Assembly (NCBI RefSeq): GCF_002088275.1
Contig: NZ_AQQS01000016.1
Coordinates: 55,778 to 119,777, forward strand
Length of the DNA stretch: 64,000 nt
From: Aurantimonas sp. 22II-16-19i
Lineage (GTDB): Bacteria; Pseudomonadota; Alphaproteobacteria; Rhizobiales; Rhizobiaceae
Reading direction: 5' to 3'
A program made the position numbers and the translations under genes. Below are positions 8,411 through 17,218 of this stretch, piece by piece. The notes beneath the pieces are model-generated. The model did not search any database and was not told the origin of the DNA. It saw only the letters and a list, made by a program, of their open reading frames with translations. Position 1 is the first letter of the stretch; each line of letters opens with the position of its first letter.

Positions 8411-9951
8411 ATACCACCAGGCATAGCCGCCCGGCGGGACGCTCTGGTCGAAGCGTGGGCCGAAAGGATAGCCTCCGCTGCGATCTTGCCCGACAGCGCC
8501 GCCATCGGCAGGCCGGCCCCGGGATGGGCGCTGCCGCCGCAGAGAAAGAGGCCGGGCAGCTTCGTTCTGGCGCCGGGACGCCGGAACGAAGCCGTCGACC
8601 CATGCGAGGCCCGCCCGTAGAGCGCTCCGCCCGTCGCCGGAAAGCGTCTCTCGAAATCGGAGGGCGTCGAACGCGCCATCGCCGACCAGTCCGGTTGGTC
8701 GACCTCCAAACCCGAAGCTCGCAGTCTCGAAAACGCCGCGCTCACGCATCGTTCGACCTCCCTTTCGTCGAAGCTCGTCATGTCGCCGTCGGCCGGCGCG
8801 TTGATGATCAGGAACAGCCGCTCGCGGCCCCGCTCGATGGCCTCCCGCGCCAGGGCGCCGCCATCGTCGCGGTCGCTGGCGCAGACATAGACCGTCGGGT
8901 CCAACGGCAGCCGGCGCTGGCGCAGGATCTCGTCGAACTCGCGCTCATAGTCGGACGAGAAGAAGACGTTGTGGTGCAGCAGCGGCATGCCGCCGGTCCG
9001 CGCCTCGAAGGCGAGGGTGAGAGCCGAGAGCGAGCGCTCCTCCCGCTTCAACGGCGGATCGACGGCGCCCTGCGCCGCGGGCCCGAAGCGGCCGGCGGAG
9101 AGCGCCGCGACGTCGCCGTTCACCAGCACCACGTCGGCCGAGACGAACTCGCCATCGGCCAGGACGACACCGCTCGCCCGGCCGCCGGCCGTCTCGACCG
9201 CGGCGACGGATGCCCCGTAGCGCAGCTGCGCACCGCGCCGTTCGGCGAGCGCCGCCAGCGCTTCGGCCAGGCGCTTCATGCCGCCTTCGATCAGCCAGAC
9301 ACCGGATTTCTCCACATGGGCGATCAGCATCAGGGTCGCCGGCGCGAGAAACGGCGAGGAGCCGTTGTAGGTCGCGTAGCGGGCAAACAGCTGGGCGAGG
9401 CGCGGATCGGAAAACCGTCCCGCCAGCGCGCGCGCAAGCGTCGTCTCGGCGCCGATCCGCAGGATCGCCGGGAGGCCCAGCGGCCCGGCCCGGGCCATCA
9501 GGCCGACCGGACCCGACGGGCGCTCGGCCCGCATGAAGATCGGTGACAGCGTCTCGCAGACGTCGCGGGCCTTGGCGCAGAAGGCGGCGTACTCCCCTGC
9601 CGACCCCGATCCGGCGAAGGCGGCGATCGCCGCTTCCGATCGTCCCTGGTCGGCGAAGAGGTCCAGCCGCGAGCCATCGGCGAAGGCGTGCCGCGCGATG
9701 CTCTCTGAGCGGCGCAGGGTCAGGTGATCGTCGAGACACTCGCCTGCCATCGCGAAAATGTCATCGAAGACGTCGCGCAAGGTGAAGACCGTCGGGCCGA
9801 CATCGATCCGGCGGCCGCCGACCGCGGCTTCGCGCAGCTTGCCGCCCGGCCCGTCGCCGGCCTCCAGGAGCGTCACGTCGAGCCCGGCCGAAGCAAGGCG
9901 CACTGCCGCCGCGAGCCCGCCGACCCCGGCTCCGACGATGGCTACGTGCAT
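8368..9951 (-). CDS. crtD: Hydroxyneurosporene/methoxyneurosporene desaturase CrtD
   Basis: FAD-dependent carotenoid C-3,4 desaturase acting after CrtC. The N-terminal dinucleotide motif VAIVGAGVGGLAAAVRLASAG (residues 3-23) is followed by GPGGK, DVGPTVFTLRD and, near the C-terminus, LFLCGGSAHPGAGLPMAALSGK, all typical of the phytoene-desaturase/CrtD family. The 527-residue length is somewhat above the usual about 500; the extra residues are at the C-terminus, where they overlap crtC. The ATG at 9951 is preceded by AAGGA at about eight bases. The gene is divergent from crtF, and the 98-base space between them holds a PpsR-type operator pair. Confidence 0.92.
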   Translation of the reverse strand: MHVAIVGAGVGGLAAAVRLASAGLDVTLLEAGDGPGGKLREAAVGGRRIDVGPTVFTLRDVFDDIFAMAGECLDDHLTLRRSESIARHAFADGSRLDLFADQGRSEAAIAAFAGSGSAGEYAAFCAKARDVCETLSPIFMRAERPSGPVGLMARAGPLGLPAILRIGAETTLARALAGRFSDPRLAQLFARYATYNGSSPFLAPATLMLIAHVEKSGVWLIEGGMKRLAEALAALAERRGAQLRYGASVAAVETAGGRASGVVLADGEFVSADVVLVNGDVAALSAGRFGPAAQGAVDPPLKREERSLSALTLAFEARTGGMPLLHHNVFFSSDYEREFDEILRQRRLPLDPTVYVCASDRDDGGALAREAIERGRERLFLIINAPADGDMTSFDEREVERCVSAAFSRLRASGLEVDQPDWSAMARSTPSDFERRFPATGGALYGRASHGSTASFRRPGARTKLPGLFLCGGSAHPGAGLPMAALSGKIAAEAILSAHASTRASRRAAMPGGMWTRFLPTANIPSR

Positions 9952-10003
9952 CGCATCATCCTTCGAACCTTGGAGGAGAAGATTGACACGAGGGCGATCT
10001 GGT

Positions 10004-10047
10004 TGTCCAATAAAATTGACAGACTGCACTGTCCAAAAGGATTGACG
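10004..10047. promoter_or_regulatory. Paired PpsR/CrtJ-type operators between crtD and crtF
   Basis: TGTCCAATAAAATTGACA (10004-10021) is a perfect TGT-N12-ACA palindrome. Eight bases further on, TGTCCAAAAGGATTGACG (10030-10047) matches except for the last base. Cooperative CrtJ/PpsR binding to two boxes eight bases apart is established for Rhodobacter bchC. The second box contains the AAGGA that serves as the crtF ribosome binding site. The pair can control both divergent genes. Confidence 0.72.
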
Positions 10048-10049
10048 CC

Positions 10050-11285
10050 ATGTCGGCCACGGAATCTCAGCCCGCGCAACCTCTGTCCGAGCGGCCGTCC
10101 GGCTGGGCGGACCCGATCCGCGAGATCCGGCGCTTCTTCCGGCCGAGCCGGGATCGCTGGCGGGACTACCGCAACGCCAAGCTCGGCGATCCGGCGTTCC
10201 AGCGGAGCGCCTCGCGCAACTGGCTGACACGGCGCTTCGCGCGCCGGAGCTCGCGCCGGCTGTTCGATCTCGTCGCCGGCTTCGTCTATTCCCAGGCGCT
10301 TGCCGCAGGCGTCGAGCTCGACCTCTTCCGGCACCTGTCGCGCGGCCCGCGCACGCTGGCGGAGCTCGCCGCCTCCACCGGCCTGACGCAGCCCGCCACG
10401 GAACGCCTGCTGCGCGCGCTCGACGCGATCGATCTGGTGGAGATCGACGACAGCGACGACGAGACGGTCTATGCGCTCGGCCCCCTCGGGGCGGCGCTGA
10501 TCGCCAATCCGGGCGCCGAGGCGATGATCCGCCACCACAGGGACGTCTATCACGACCTCGCCGACCCGGTGGCGCTGCTGAAGGGCCAGCACAAGGACAC
10601 GCGGCTTGCCAGGCTCTGGCCCTATGCCGCGCGCCCCGGCGGCCGGCCACCGGAGGATGCCGACGTCGAGGCCTATACCGACCTGATGGCGGCGAGCCAG
10701 GACATGGTGGCCGAGGAGGTCCTCGGCTCCTACGACATCTCCTGGTCGAAGCGCATGCTCGATCTCGGCGGCGGCGACGGGCGCTTCCTGCGCAAGGTCG
10801 CCGAGCGCCATCCGAAGGTCGAGCTGCACCTGATGGAGCTGCCGGCGGTGGCCGAGATCGCCCGGAAGCGCATCGGCGACAGCCGGTTCGGCCGGCGCAT
10901 CCACGTCCATTCTGGGGATTTCTTCACCGATCCCTATCCGGACGGCGGCTTCGACCTCGTCACCCTCGTGCGCATTCTCCACGACCACGACGATGCCGAG
11001 GCGATCCGGCTCCTGACCCGGGCCCGACAGGCCCTGCGCCCGGGCGGCGTCGTCATGGTCGCCGAGCCGATGGCCGGCACCGGCGATTCGGCGGTGATCG
11101 CCGACGCCTATTTCGGCTTCTACCTCCTCGCCATGGGCCGTGGGCGGCCACGCACGACCGGCGAGGTCGGACGGCTGATGAGCGCCGCCGGCCTGACCCG
11201 AATCCGTAACATTCCCACCGCCCTGCCCGTCGCTGCCAGCATCGTCCTCGGCGAGATTCCGCGCCGCAATGTCAGATTTACTTGA
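10050..11285 (+). CDS. crtF: Carotenoid O-methyltransferase CrtF
   Basis: SAM-dependent methylation of the 1-hydroxyl group of demethylspheroidene-type carotenoids. The 411-residue protein has an N-terminal dimerisation/winged-helix region (SQALAAGVELDLFRHL, LAELAASTGL) and a Rossmann methyltransferase core with motif I LDLGGGDGRF at 237-246, then HSGDFFTDPYP and LVRILHDHDD, where the histidine-aspartate pair resembles the O-methyltransferase catalytic region. The ATG at 10050 has AAGGA eight bases upstream. Its last codons overlap the first of two PpsR boxes that precede bchC. The commonly adjacent crtE is absent from the window. Confidence 0.92.
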   Translation: MSATESQPAQPLSERPSGWADPIREIRRFFRPSRDRWRDYRNAKLGDPAFQRSASRNWLTRRFARRSSRRLFDLVAGFVYSQALAAGVELDLFRHLSRGPRTLAELAASTGLTQPATERLLRALDAIDLVEIDDSDDETVYALGPLGAALIANPGAEAMIRHHRDVYHDLADPVALLKGQHKDTRLARLWPYAARPGGRPPEDADVEAYTDLMAASQDMVAEEVLGSYDISWSKRMLDLGGGDGRFLRKVAERHPKVELHLMELPAVAEIARKRIGDSRFGRRIHVHSGDFFTDPYPDGGFDLVTLVRILHDHDDAEAIRLLTRARQALRPGGVVMVAEPMAGTGDSAVIADAYFGFYLLAMGRGRPRTTGEVGRLMSAAGLTRIRNIPTALPVAASIVLGEIPRRNVRFT

Positions 11286-11313
11286 CAGTTGGTTCTGTCA
11301 ATTTAAACTGACA
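11270..11313. promoter_or_regulatory. Two perfect PpsR/CrtJ operators upstream of bchC
   Basis: Two exact TGT-N12-ACA palindromes, TGTCAGATTTACTTGACA at 11270-11287 and TGTCAATTTAAACTGACA at 11296-11313, are separated by eight bases. Spacing and position copy the bchC operator known from Rhodobacter. The first box overlaps the last codons of crtF, so repression here would act on an internal promoter for the bchCXYZ-puf superoperon. Confidence 0.82.
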
Positions 11314-11334
11314 CTCAATTCAGGAGTCCTTCCC

Positions 11335-12276
11335 TTGCTCACCCAATCCGACGCCATCGTCTTCGACCAGCCCCGCCAGCTCGGCATGCGGCGGCTGGGT
11401 CTGGCGCCCCGGCAGCCGGGCGACGTGGTGGTGGCGATCGAGGCTTCGGGCATCTCCACCGGCACCGAGCGGCTGCTCTGGTCGGGCGAGATGCCGGCCT
11501 TTCCGGGCATGGGCTATCCCCTGGTTCCCGGCTACGAAGCGGTCGGCCGGATCGTCGATGCCGGCGATGCTCGTCGGCTGAAGGCTGGCGACAAGGTCTT
11601 CGTGCCGGGCTCCAACGGCTTCGACGGCGCGAGGGGCCTGTTCGGCGCCTCGGCCTCCCACGTGCAGCTGCCGGAAGGCCGGCTGGTGCCGATTTCGGCG
11701 ACGCTTGGCGACGAGGCGGTGCTGCTGGCGCTTGCCGCGACGGCCCATCACGCCGTCCGCGCCTCCGGCCGCGACCTGCCGGAGCTGATCGTCGGTCACG
11801 GCGCCCTCGGCCGGCTCGCGGCGCGCATCGTCGTCGCCCTCGGCGGCCAGGCGGTCGTCTGGGAGAGCGCCCCGCTCCGCCGCTCGGGCGCCGCCGGCTA
11901 TGCCGTCATCGCCCCCGAGGCCGAGGAGCGCTCCGACTACCGGCAGATCCTCGACGTGTCCGGCGATGCGACGATTCTCGACCGGCTGGTTCCAAGGCTC
12001 GGTCGCGGCGGCGAGATCGTCCTCGCCGGCTTCTACAAGGAGCCTGTCTCCTTCGCCTTCCCGCCCGCCTTCATGCGCGAGGTGCGGATGAAGATCGCCG
12101 CCGAATGGCGTCCGCAGGACATGGAGGCGGTGCTCTCCCTCATCGCCTCGGGCCGGCTCAGCCTCGACGGGCTGGTGACCCACGCCGCCCGCCCGGCGGA
12201 CGCCGACACTGCCTACCGCACGGCGTTCGAGGACGCCGACTGCCTGAAGATGATCCTGGATTGGAGAACGATGTGA
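11335..12276 (+). CDS. bchC: Bacteriochlorophyllide a dehydrogenase BchC
   Basis: Oxidises the 3-hydroxyethyl group of bacteriochlorophyllide to acetyl, a late step in bacteriochlorophyll a synthesis. It is a medium-chain dehydrogenase-like protein of 313 residues with ASGISTGTERLLWSGEMP near residue 40, GYEAVGRIVDAG, and a nucleotide-binding VGHGALGRLAARI segment. The start is TTG at 11335: CAGGAG lies eight bases upstream, and the upstream reading frame runs through the PpsR operators and is not BchC-like. It overlaps bchX by four bases (GTGA). First gene of the superoperon. Confidence 0.94.
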   Translation: MLTQSDAIVFDQPRQLGMRRLGLAPRQPGDVVVAIEASGISTGTERLLWSGEMPAFPGMGYPLVPGYEAVGRIVDAGDARRLKAGDKVFVPGSNGFDGARGLFGASASHVQLPEGRLVPISATLGDEAVLLALAATAHHAVRASGRDLPELIVGHGALGRLAARIVVALGGQAVVWESAPLRRSGAAGYAVIAPEAEERSDYRQILDVSGDATILDRLVPRLGRGGEIVLAGFYKEPVSFAFPPAFMREVRMKIAAEWRPQDMEAVLSLIASGRLSLDGLVTHAARPADADTAYRTAFEDADCLKMILDWRTM

Positions 12277-13295
12277 GCAACGCGCTACGACATGTCGAGG
12301 GCGCGAGCGGGCCAGCCGGCGCCATGGCCGAACGGCTTCGCGCCGAGGCCGCGATCGAACCGTCCACCGTCGCCACCGGCAAGGTGACGAAGGAGACGCA
12401 GATCATCGCGATCTACGGCAAGGGCGGCATCGGCAAGTCCTTCACGCTGGCCAACCTCTCCTACATGATGGCGAGCCAGGGCAAGCGGGTCCTCCTCATC
12501 GGCTGCGATCCGAAATCCGACACGACGTCGCTCTTGTTCGGCGGCAAGGCCTGCCCGACCATCATCCAGACCTCCTCCGCCAAGAAGGCGGCGGGCGAGG
12601 AAGTCGCCATCTCCGACGTCTGCTTCCGGCGCGACGGCGTCTTCGCCATGGAGCTCGGCGGGCCCGAGGTCGGCCGCGGCTGCGGCGGCCGGGGCATCAT
12701 CCACGGCTTCGAACTCCTGGAGAAGCTCGGCTTCCACGACTGGAGCTTCGACTATGTGCTGCTCGACTTCCTCGGCGACGTCGTCTGCGGCGGCTTCGGC
12801 CTGCCGATCGCCCGGGACATGTGCCAGAAGGTCATCGTCGTCGGCTCCAACGACCTGCAGTCGCTCTACGTCGCCAACAATGTCTGTTCGGCGGTCGAGT
12901 ATTTCCGCAAGCTCGGCGGCAATGTCGGCGTCGCCGGCATGGTGGTCAACAAGGACGACGGCACCGGCGAGGCTGCGGCCTTCGCCAGATCCGTCGGCAT
13001 CCCCGTCCTCGCCGCGATCCCGGCGGACGAGGACATCCGCAGGAAGAGCGCCAACTACCAGATCGTCGGCATGCCCGGCGGTCGCTGGGCGCCGCTCTTC
13101 GAACAGCTCGCCACCAATGTCGGCGAGGCGCCGCCGCTCCACCCGACCCCGCTCGACCAGGACGGCCTGCTCGGCCTGTTCTCCGACGAGGCGACCGGCC
13201 GCGAGGTGAAGCTCCAGCCGGCCAGCCTTGCCGACATGATGGGCCGCCCGGTGGTCCAGCGCCCATCCCTCGAAGTCGTCTACGACGAGGCGTGA
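12273..13295 (+). CDS. bchX: Chlorophyllide reductase iron protein BchX
   Basis: NifH-like ATP-binding reductase component of chlorophyllide a reductase, which passes electrons to the BchY-BchZ catalytic component. The 340-residue product has a P-loop GKGGIGKS at 49-56, and cysteines 137 (RGCGGRG) and 172 (DVVCGGFG) in the places that bind the shared [4Fe-4S] cluster. The GTG at 12273 has GGAGAA five bases upstream and overlaps the bchC stop. The N-terminal 45 residues before the P-loop are the usual BchX extension. The next gene bchY follows within five bases. Confidence 0.96.
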   Translation: MSNALRHVEGASGPAGAMAERLRAEAAIEPSTVATGKVTKETQIIAIYGKGGIGKSFTLANLSYMMASQGKRVLLIGCDPKSDTTSLLFGGKACPTIIQTSSAKKAAGEEVAISDVCFRRDGVFAMELGGPEVGRGCGGRGIIHGFELLEKLGFHDWSFDYVLLDFLGDVVCGGFGLPIARDMCQKVIVVGSNDLQSLYVANNVCSAVEYFRKLGGNVGVAGMVVNKDDGTGEAAAFARSVGIPVLAAIPADEDIRRKSANYQIVGMPGGRWAPLFEQLATNVGEAPPLHPTPLDQDGLLGLFSDEATGREVKLQPASLADMMGRPVVQRPSLEVVYDEA

Positions 13296-13300
13296 GGGTC

Positions 13301-14875
13301 ATGGATTATTCCGACACAGACCTGAAGCGCGACGATGGCGACGGCGCCAGCGCCCCGGAGACGATCGCCGGGACTGCCGCGACGCCTCGCGACGGCGACG
13401 CCTCCTGCCATGCCGGCAAGGCGGAGATGCGCGCGGCGGCGGCGAAGGCCGGAAAGAGCGAGATCCTCGACCGCTATGCCAGGGACTATCCGGCCGGCCC
13501 CCACGACCAGCCGCAGTCCATGTGCCCGGCCTTCGGCTCGTTGCGCGTCGGCCTCCGGATGCGGCGCACGGCGACGGTCCTGTCGGGCTCGGCCTGCTGC
13601 GTCTACGGCCTGACCTTCACCTCGCATTTCTACGGCGCCCGCCGCACCGTCGGCTACGTGCCGTTCAATTCCGAGACGCTGGTCACCGGCAAGTTGTTCG
13701 AGGACATCCGCGAGGCGGTCCACCAACTCGCCGACCCCGCCCTCTACGACGCCATCGTCGTCACCAATCTCTGCGTGCCCACCGCGTCGGGCGTGCCGCT
13801 CCGGCTCCTGCCGAAGGCGATCGACGGCGTCCGGATCATCGGCATCGACGTTCCCGGTTTCGGCGTGCCGACCCATGCCGAGGCCAAGGACATCCTCGCC
13901 GGCGCCATGCTCGCCTATGCGAGGGGCGAGGCCGAGGCCGGCCCCGTCGCGGCGCCCCGCCAGCCACTGAGCGACCGGCCCTCGGTGGCGCTTCTCGGCG
14001 AGATGTTCCCCGCCGATCCGATGGTGATCGGGCGGCTGCTGGAGCCGTTGGGCCTCGCTGCCGGTCCGGTCGTCCCGACCCGCGAATGGCGCGAGCTCTA
14101 TGCCGCCCTCGACTGCAGCGTCGTCGCCGCGATCCATCCCTTCTACACCGCCTCGATCCGCGAATTCGAGACGGCCGGCCGGCCCGTGGTGGGCTCCGCC
14201 CCGGTGGGCGTCGATGGCACGGCGGAATGGCTGGCCCGCATCGGCGAGGCCGCCGCCGTCCCGGCGGAGCGCATCGCGGCCACCCAGAACGCCATCCTCC
14301 CGGCGATCCGGGGCGCCCTCGCCGGCTCTCCCGTCAAGGGCCGGATCACGCTCTCCGGCTACGAGGGCTCCGAGCTCCTGGTCGCCCGGCTGCTCGTCGA
14401 GAGCGGCGCGGACGTGCGCTATGTCGGCACGGCCTGCCCGAAGACGCCCTGGTCGGCCGCCGATCGCGAATGGCTCGAGGCGAAAGGCGTTCGCGTGAAA
14501 TTCCGCGCCTCGCTGGAAGACGATCTCGCGGCCTTCGAAGAGTTTTCGCCCGATCTCGCAATCGGCACGACGCCGGTGGTCCAGAAGGCCAAGCAGTCCG
14601 GTACGCCGGCCTTGTATTTCACCAACCTCATCTCGTCACGCCCGCTGATGGGCCCGGCCGGCGCCGGTTCGCTGGCCGAGGTGATCAACGGCGCGATCGC
14701 ATCGAAATCCCGCTTCGACACGATGAAGGCCTTCTTCGAAGGCGTCGGCGAGGGCCATGCCGCCGGCATCTGGGAGGATGTTCCGCAGAAGCCCAGGCCG
14801 GCGAAGATCCGCGCCGACCTTCAGATCAACGGCAAGAAGACGGCGACCTACGACGCCGGGATGGGGGACGTCTGA
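13301..14875 (+). CDS. bchY: Chlorophyllide reductase subunit BchY
   Basis: NifD-like subunit of chlorophyllide a reductase, reducing the B ring of chlorophyllide. About 524 residues, including a poorly conserved N-terminal 50 residues. Cysteines at 75 (SMCPAFGS) and 99/100 (GSACCVYG) match positions used to hold the inter-subunit [4Fe-4S] cluster. Other marks are [12 protein letters not shown] and [17 protein letters not shown]. The ATG at 13301 is given; a GTG at 13292 overlapping the bchX stop as GTGA is an equal alternative. The stop TGA shares its A with the bchZ ATG. Confidence 0.95.
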   Translation: MDYSDTDLKRDDGDGASAPETIAGTAATPRDGDASCHAGKAEMRAAAAKAGKSEILDRYARDYPAGPHDQPQSMCPAFGSLRVGLRMRRTATVLSGSACCVYGLTFTSHFYGARRTVGYVPFNSETLVTGKLFEDIREAVHQLADPALYDAIVVTNLCVPTASGVPLRLLPKAIDGVRIIGIDVPGFGVPTHAEAKDILAGAMLAYARGEAEAGPVAAPRQPLSDRPSVALLGEMFPADPMVIGRLLEPLGLAAGPVVPTREWRELYAALDCSVVAAIHPFYTASIREFETAGRPVVGSAPVGVDGTAEWLARIGEAAAVPAERIAATQNAILPAIRGALAGSPVKGRITLSGYEGSELLVARLLVESGADVRYVGTACPKTPWSAADREWLEAKGVRVKFRASLEDDLAAFEEFSPDLAIGTTPVVQKAKQSGTPALYFTNLISSRPLMGPAGAGSLAEVINGAIASKSRFDTMKAFFEGVGEGHAAGIWEDVPQKPRPAKIRADLQINGKKTATYDAGMGDV

Positions 14876-16338
14876 TGCTCGTCCTCGATCATGATCGCGC
14901 CGGAGGCTACTGGGGCGCCGTCTACGTCTTTGCCGCGGTGAAGGGCCTGCAGGTTGTCGTCGACGGCCCGGTCGGCTGCGAGAACCTGCCCGTCACCTCG
15001 GTGCTGCATTACACCGATGCCCTGCCGCCGCACGAACTGCCGATCGTCGTCACCGGCCTGTCGGAAGACAATCTCGGCCAGACCGGCACGGAAGGCGCGA
15101 TGAAGCGGGCCCATGCGACGCTGGATCCGAGCCAGCCGAGCGTCGTCGTTACCGGATCGATCGCCGAGATGATCGGCGGCGGCGTGACGCCGGAGGGCAC
15201 CAATCTCAAGCGCTTCCTGCCCCGCACCATCGACGAGGACCAGTGGCAGTGCGCCGACCGGGCGCTGAAGTGGCTGCTGACCGAATACGGGCCCAAGAAG
15301 GGCAAGATCCCCGCCCCGCGAGAGCGCAAAGAGGGCGAAAAGCCGAAGGTCAACATCATCGGCCCGGCCTATGGCATGTTCAACATGCCCTCCGACCTCG
15401 CGGAGATCCGCCGGCTGATCGAGGGCATCGGCGCCGAGGTGAACCTCGTCTTTCCGCTCGGGAGCCATCTGCGCGACATCCCGAAGCTGACCGTCGCCGA
15501 CGCCAATGTCTGCCTCTACCGCGAATATGGCCGCCAGCTCTGCGAGGCGCTGGAGCGCCCCTATCTGCAGGCGCCGATCGGGCTGCATTCGACGACCGCC
15601 TTCCTGAGGAAGCTCGGCGAGATGCTGGGGCTCGATCCCGAGCCCTTCATCACCCGCGAGAAGCACACGACGATCAAGCCGCTGTGGGATCTCTGGCGCT
15701 CGGTGACCCAGGACTTCTTCGGCACGGCGAGCTTCGCCATCGTCGCGAACGAGACTTACGCGCGAGGAATCCGCCACTTCCTCGAAGACGAGATGGGCCT
15801 GCCCTGCCGCTTCGCGGTGCCGAGGCTGTCGGGCAAGAAGACGCTGAACGACGAGGTCCGGCGCATGGTGCGGGAGACCCCGCCCCTCGTCCTCTTCGGC
15901 AGCTACAACGAGCGCATGTATCTGGCCGAGACCGGCGGGCGCGGCACCTTCATCGCCGCCTCCTTCCCCGGCGCGGCCATCCGGCGGCACACCGGCACCC
16001 CCTTCATGGGCTATTCCGGCGCCACCTATCTCGTCCAGGAAGTCTGCAACGCCCTGTTCGACGTCCTCTTCCACATCCTGCCGCTCGGCACGGACATGGA
16101 CAAGGTGTCGGCGACGCCTGCCAGGGCCGGCGGGGCGCAAGCCCGCGAACTCGCCTGGTCGAACGCCGCCAACGACGCGCTGCAGGCTGCGCTGGAGTGC
16201 GAGCCGGTGCTGGTGCGGATCTCGGCCGCCCGGCGCCTGCGCGATGCGGCGGAAGCCGCCGCCCGCCGCGAGGACTGCGAGCGCGTCGAGAGCCGGCATC
16301 TGCCGGGCGGCGTCGCCGCCGAGGAGGCGCTCGCATGA
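14875..16338 (+). CDS. bchZ: Chlorophyllide reductase subunit BchZ
   Basis: NifK-like subunit that forms the catalytic heterotetramer with BchY. The 487-residue protein opens [19 protein letters not shown] and has the cluster cysteine in [14 protein letters not shown] (cysteine 35); later segments include [18 protein letters not shown] and [18 protein letters not shown]. The start overlaps the bchY stop by one base (TGATG). Its own stop overlaps, as ATGA, the start of a 20-codon ORF that in turn overlaps pufQ. Confidence 0.96.
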   Translation: MLVLDHDRAGGYWGAVYVFAAVKGLQVVVDGPVGCENLPVTSVLHYTDALPPHELPIVVTGLSEDNLGQTGTEGAMKRAHATLDPSQPSVVVTGSIAEMIGGGVTPEGTNLKRFLPRTIDEDQWQCADRALKWLLTEYGPKKGKIPAPRERKEGEKPKVNIIGPAYGMFNMPSDLAEIRRLIEGIGAEVNLVFPLGSHLRDIPKLTVADANVCLYREYGRQLCEALERPYLQAPIGLHSTTAFLRKLGEMLGLDPEPFITREKHTTIKPLWDLWRSVTQDFFGTASFAIVANETYARGIRHFLEDEMGLPCRFAVPRLSGKKTLNDEVRRMVRETPPLVLFGSYNERMYLAETGGRGTFIAASFPGAAIRRHTGTPFMGYSGATYLVQEVCNALFDVLFHILPLGTDMDKVSATPARAGGAQARELAWSNAANDALQAALECEPVLVRISAARRLRDAAEAAARREDCERVESRHLPGGVAAEEALA

Positions 16339-16397
16339 CAAAGACCTTCACCGTCCCGGTGACGACCATCCGGACAGCCAGGGAGAACCCCCAATGA
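16335..16397 (+). CDS. 20-codon ORF bridging bchZ and pufQ
   Basis: This reading frame ([20 protein letters not shown]) starts with an ATG overlapping the bchZ stop by four bases and ends with a TGA overlapping the pufQ ATG by four bases. It is too short for domain assignment and I recognise no family. The double ATGA overlap suggests a translational relay that would let ribosomes leaving bchZ reinitiate at pufQ. Coincidence remains possible, since pufQ also has its own AGGGAG upstream. Known pufQ leaders are not described this way to my knowledge. Confidence 0.4.
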   Translation: MTKTFTVPVTTIRTARENPQ

Positions 16398-16621
16398 GCC
16401 TCGTCGAACGCAATGGCCTCTCGCAATTTCGCGCCGAGCAGCAGGAATACCGGATCGTCTACGCGGTGACCTATCCGATCTTCCTCGCCGTCGCCCTCGC
16501 CTCCCGCCTTCTGCCCGCCCGTCTGCGGCCAATCCCCTTCGAGAACGGCGGCGCCTTCGCCGTTTTCCGGGACGCCAGGGCTGCGGCAAACGCCGTCCTC
16601 CCCTTCGCCTTCATGCGATAG
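16394..16621 (+). CDS. pufQ: PufQ-like small membrane protein
   Basis: PufQ is a small protein encoded just before pufB in several purple bacteria and linked to bacteriochlorophyll supply; its mechanism is not settled. This 75-residue product has an EYRIVYAVTYPIFLAVALASRL membrane segment at about 20-41 and a basic C-terminal part, matching the EYR-plus-single-helix layout of PufQ and its genomic place. The ATG at 16394 has AGGGAG eight bases upstream. Sequence similarity is recognisable but weak, so the assignment rests partly on position. Confidence 0.7.
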   Translation: MSLVERNGLSQFRAEQQEYRIVYAVTYPIFLAVALASRLLPARLRPIPFENGGAFAVFRDARAAANAVLPFAFMR

Positions 16622-16670
16622 CGCCGAAGAGGACTACGAAGCTTCGGCGTCATCCGCGTCATCGACGCGG
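16622..16670 (+). other. Two RNA hairpins between pufQ and pufB
   Basis: CGCCGAAG at 16622-16629 pairs with CTTCGGCG at 16642-16649 (8 bp, 12-base loop), and CCGCGTC at 16654-16660 pairs with GACGCGG at 16664-16670 (7 bp, 3-base loop). They precede the pufB ribosome binding site. In Rhodobacter, hairpins on either side of pufBA give that mRNA segment a longer life; the same role is inferred here. Confidence 0.5.
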
Positions 16671-16705
16671 CCGCTCCGGAGACCCTGGAAATAAGGAGAA
16701 AGGAA

Positions 16706-16930
16706 ATGGCAGACCCAATGACGGGTCGGGAAGCTGGCACGCTTTCCGGCATGACCGAGAGAGAGGCGCAGGAGTTCAACGGACTCTTCACGACCTCCTT
16801 CCTGGTCTTCACCGCCATCGCGATCGTCGCGCACATTCTCGTCTGGATCTGGCGGCCCTGGCTGCAGACCCCCGAGGTGAGCCAGGCGAGCCTCGAGATG
16901 GCCAAGCCGTTCCTCACGATGCTCAGTTAA
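16706..16930 (+). CDS. pufB: Light-harvesting 1 (LH1) beta chain
   Basis: Antenna polypeptide that binds bacteriochlorophyll around the reaction centre. Features are the N-terminal GLSGMTEREAQEF-like cytoplasmic part, one membrane helix (about 29-49) with the bacteriochlorophyll ligand histidine 43 in IVAHILVWIWRPW, and the conserved WRPW at its end. At 74 residues it is longer than common beta chains because some 22 residues follow WRPW, including a second hydrophobic patch. A very strong AAGGAGAAAGGAA lies directly before the ATG. pufA follows after 12 bases. Confidence 0.95.
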   Translation: MADPMTGREAGTLSGMTEREAQEFNGLFTTSFLVFTAIAIVAHILVWIWRPWLQTPEVSQASLEMAKPFLTMLS

Positions 16931-16942
16931 GGAGGCATTCCC

Positions 16943-17137
16943 ATGTGGAGAATCTGGCTACTCTTCGATCCGCGCCGGGCCCTCATCGGCCTTTTCACCT
17001 TCCTCTTGGTGCTGGCGCTCCTGATCCACTTCATCCTTCTGTCGACGGCCCGCTTCAACTGGCTCGCCAATCCGGCTGCACCGGGCGGTGCGGCGGTGAC
17101 GAGCCAGCTCGAGACGCCGCTCACGCAGATCGGCTGA
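16943..17137 (+). CDS. pufA: Light-harvesting 1 (LH1) alpha chain
   Basis: Partner antenna polypeptide of PufB. The 64-residue chain begins [14 protein letters not shown], typical of LH1 alpha, and carries one membrane helix with the bacteriochlorophyll ligand histidine 29 in [18 protein letters not shown]; the tail after about residue 42 is short and polar. TAAGGAGG, overlapping the pufB stop, gives a strong ribosome binding site. A 10-bp hairpin follows 19 bases after the stop. Confidence 0.95.
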   Translation: MWRIWLLFDPRRALIGLFTFLLVLALLIHFILLSTARFNWLANPAAPGGAAVTSQLETPLTQIG

Positions 17138-17156
17138 GAAAGATCCCACGCGACCT

Positions 17157-17181
17157 CGGGACGGCGTTCCGCGCCGTCCCG
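17157..17181 (+). other. pufA-pufL intercistronic stabilising hairpin
   Basis: A perfect 10-bp stem (CGGGACGGCG with CGCCGTCCCG) closes a 5-base loop and has no T-run after it. Position and strength match the structure after pufA that, in Rhodobacter, protects the pufBA mRNA from 3'-to-5' decay and so gives more LH1 than reaction-centre subunits. Confidence 0.65.
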
Positions 17182-17218
17182 GAAAGCCCCCCGGCCTGAT
17201 TGAGATGGGACATCCGCC

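Noticed and set aside
11269..11334. An ATG start at 11269 for bchC
   Set aside because: It would place the PpsR operators inside the gene; the TTG at 11335 has CAGGAG at proper spacing and begins the family homology.
13522..16338. A 938-codon open frame starting inside bchY
   Set aside because: Only the part from 14875 is BchZ; the earlier part is out-of-frame bchY with Arg/Pro/Ala-rich composition.
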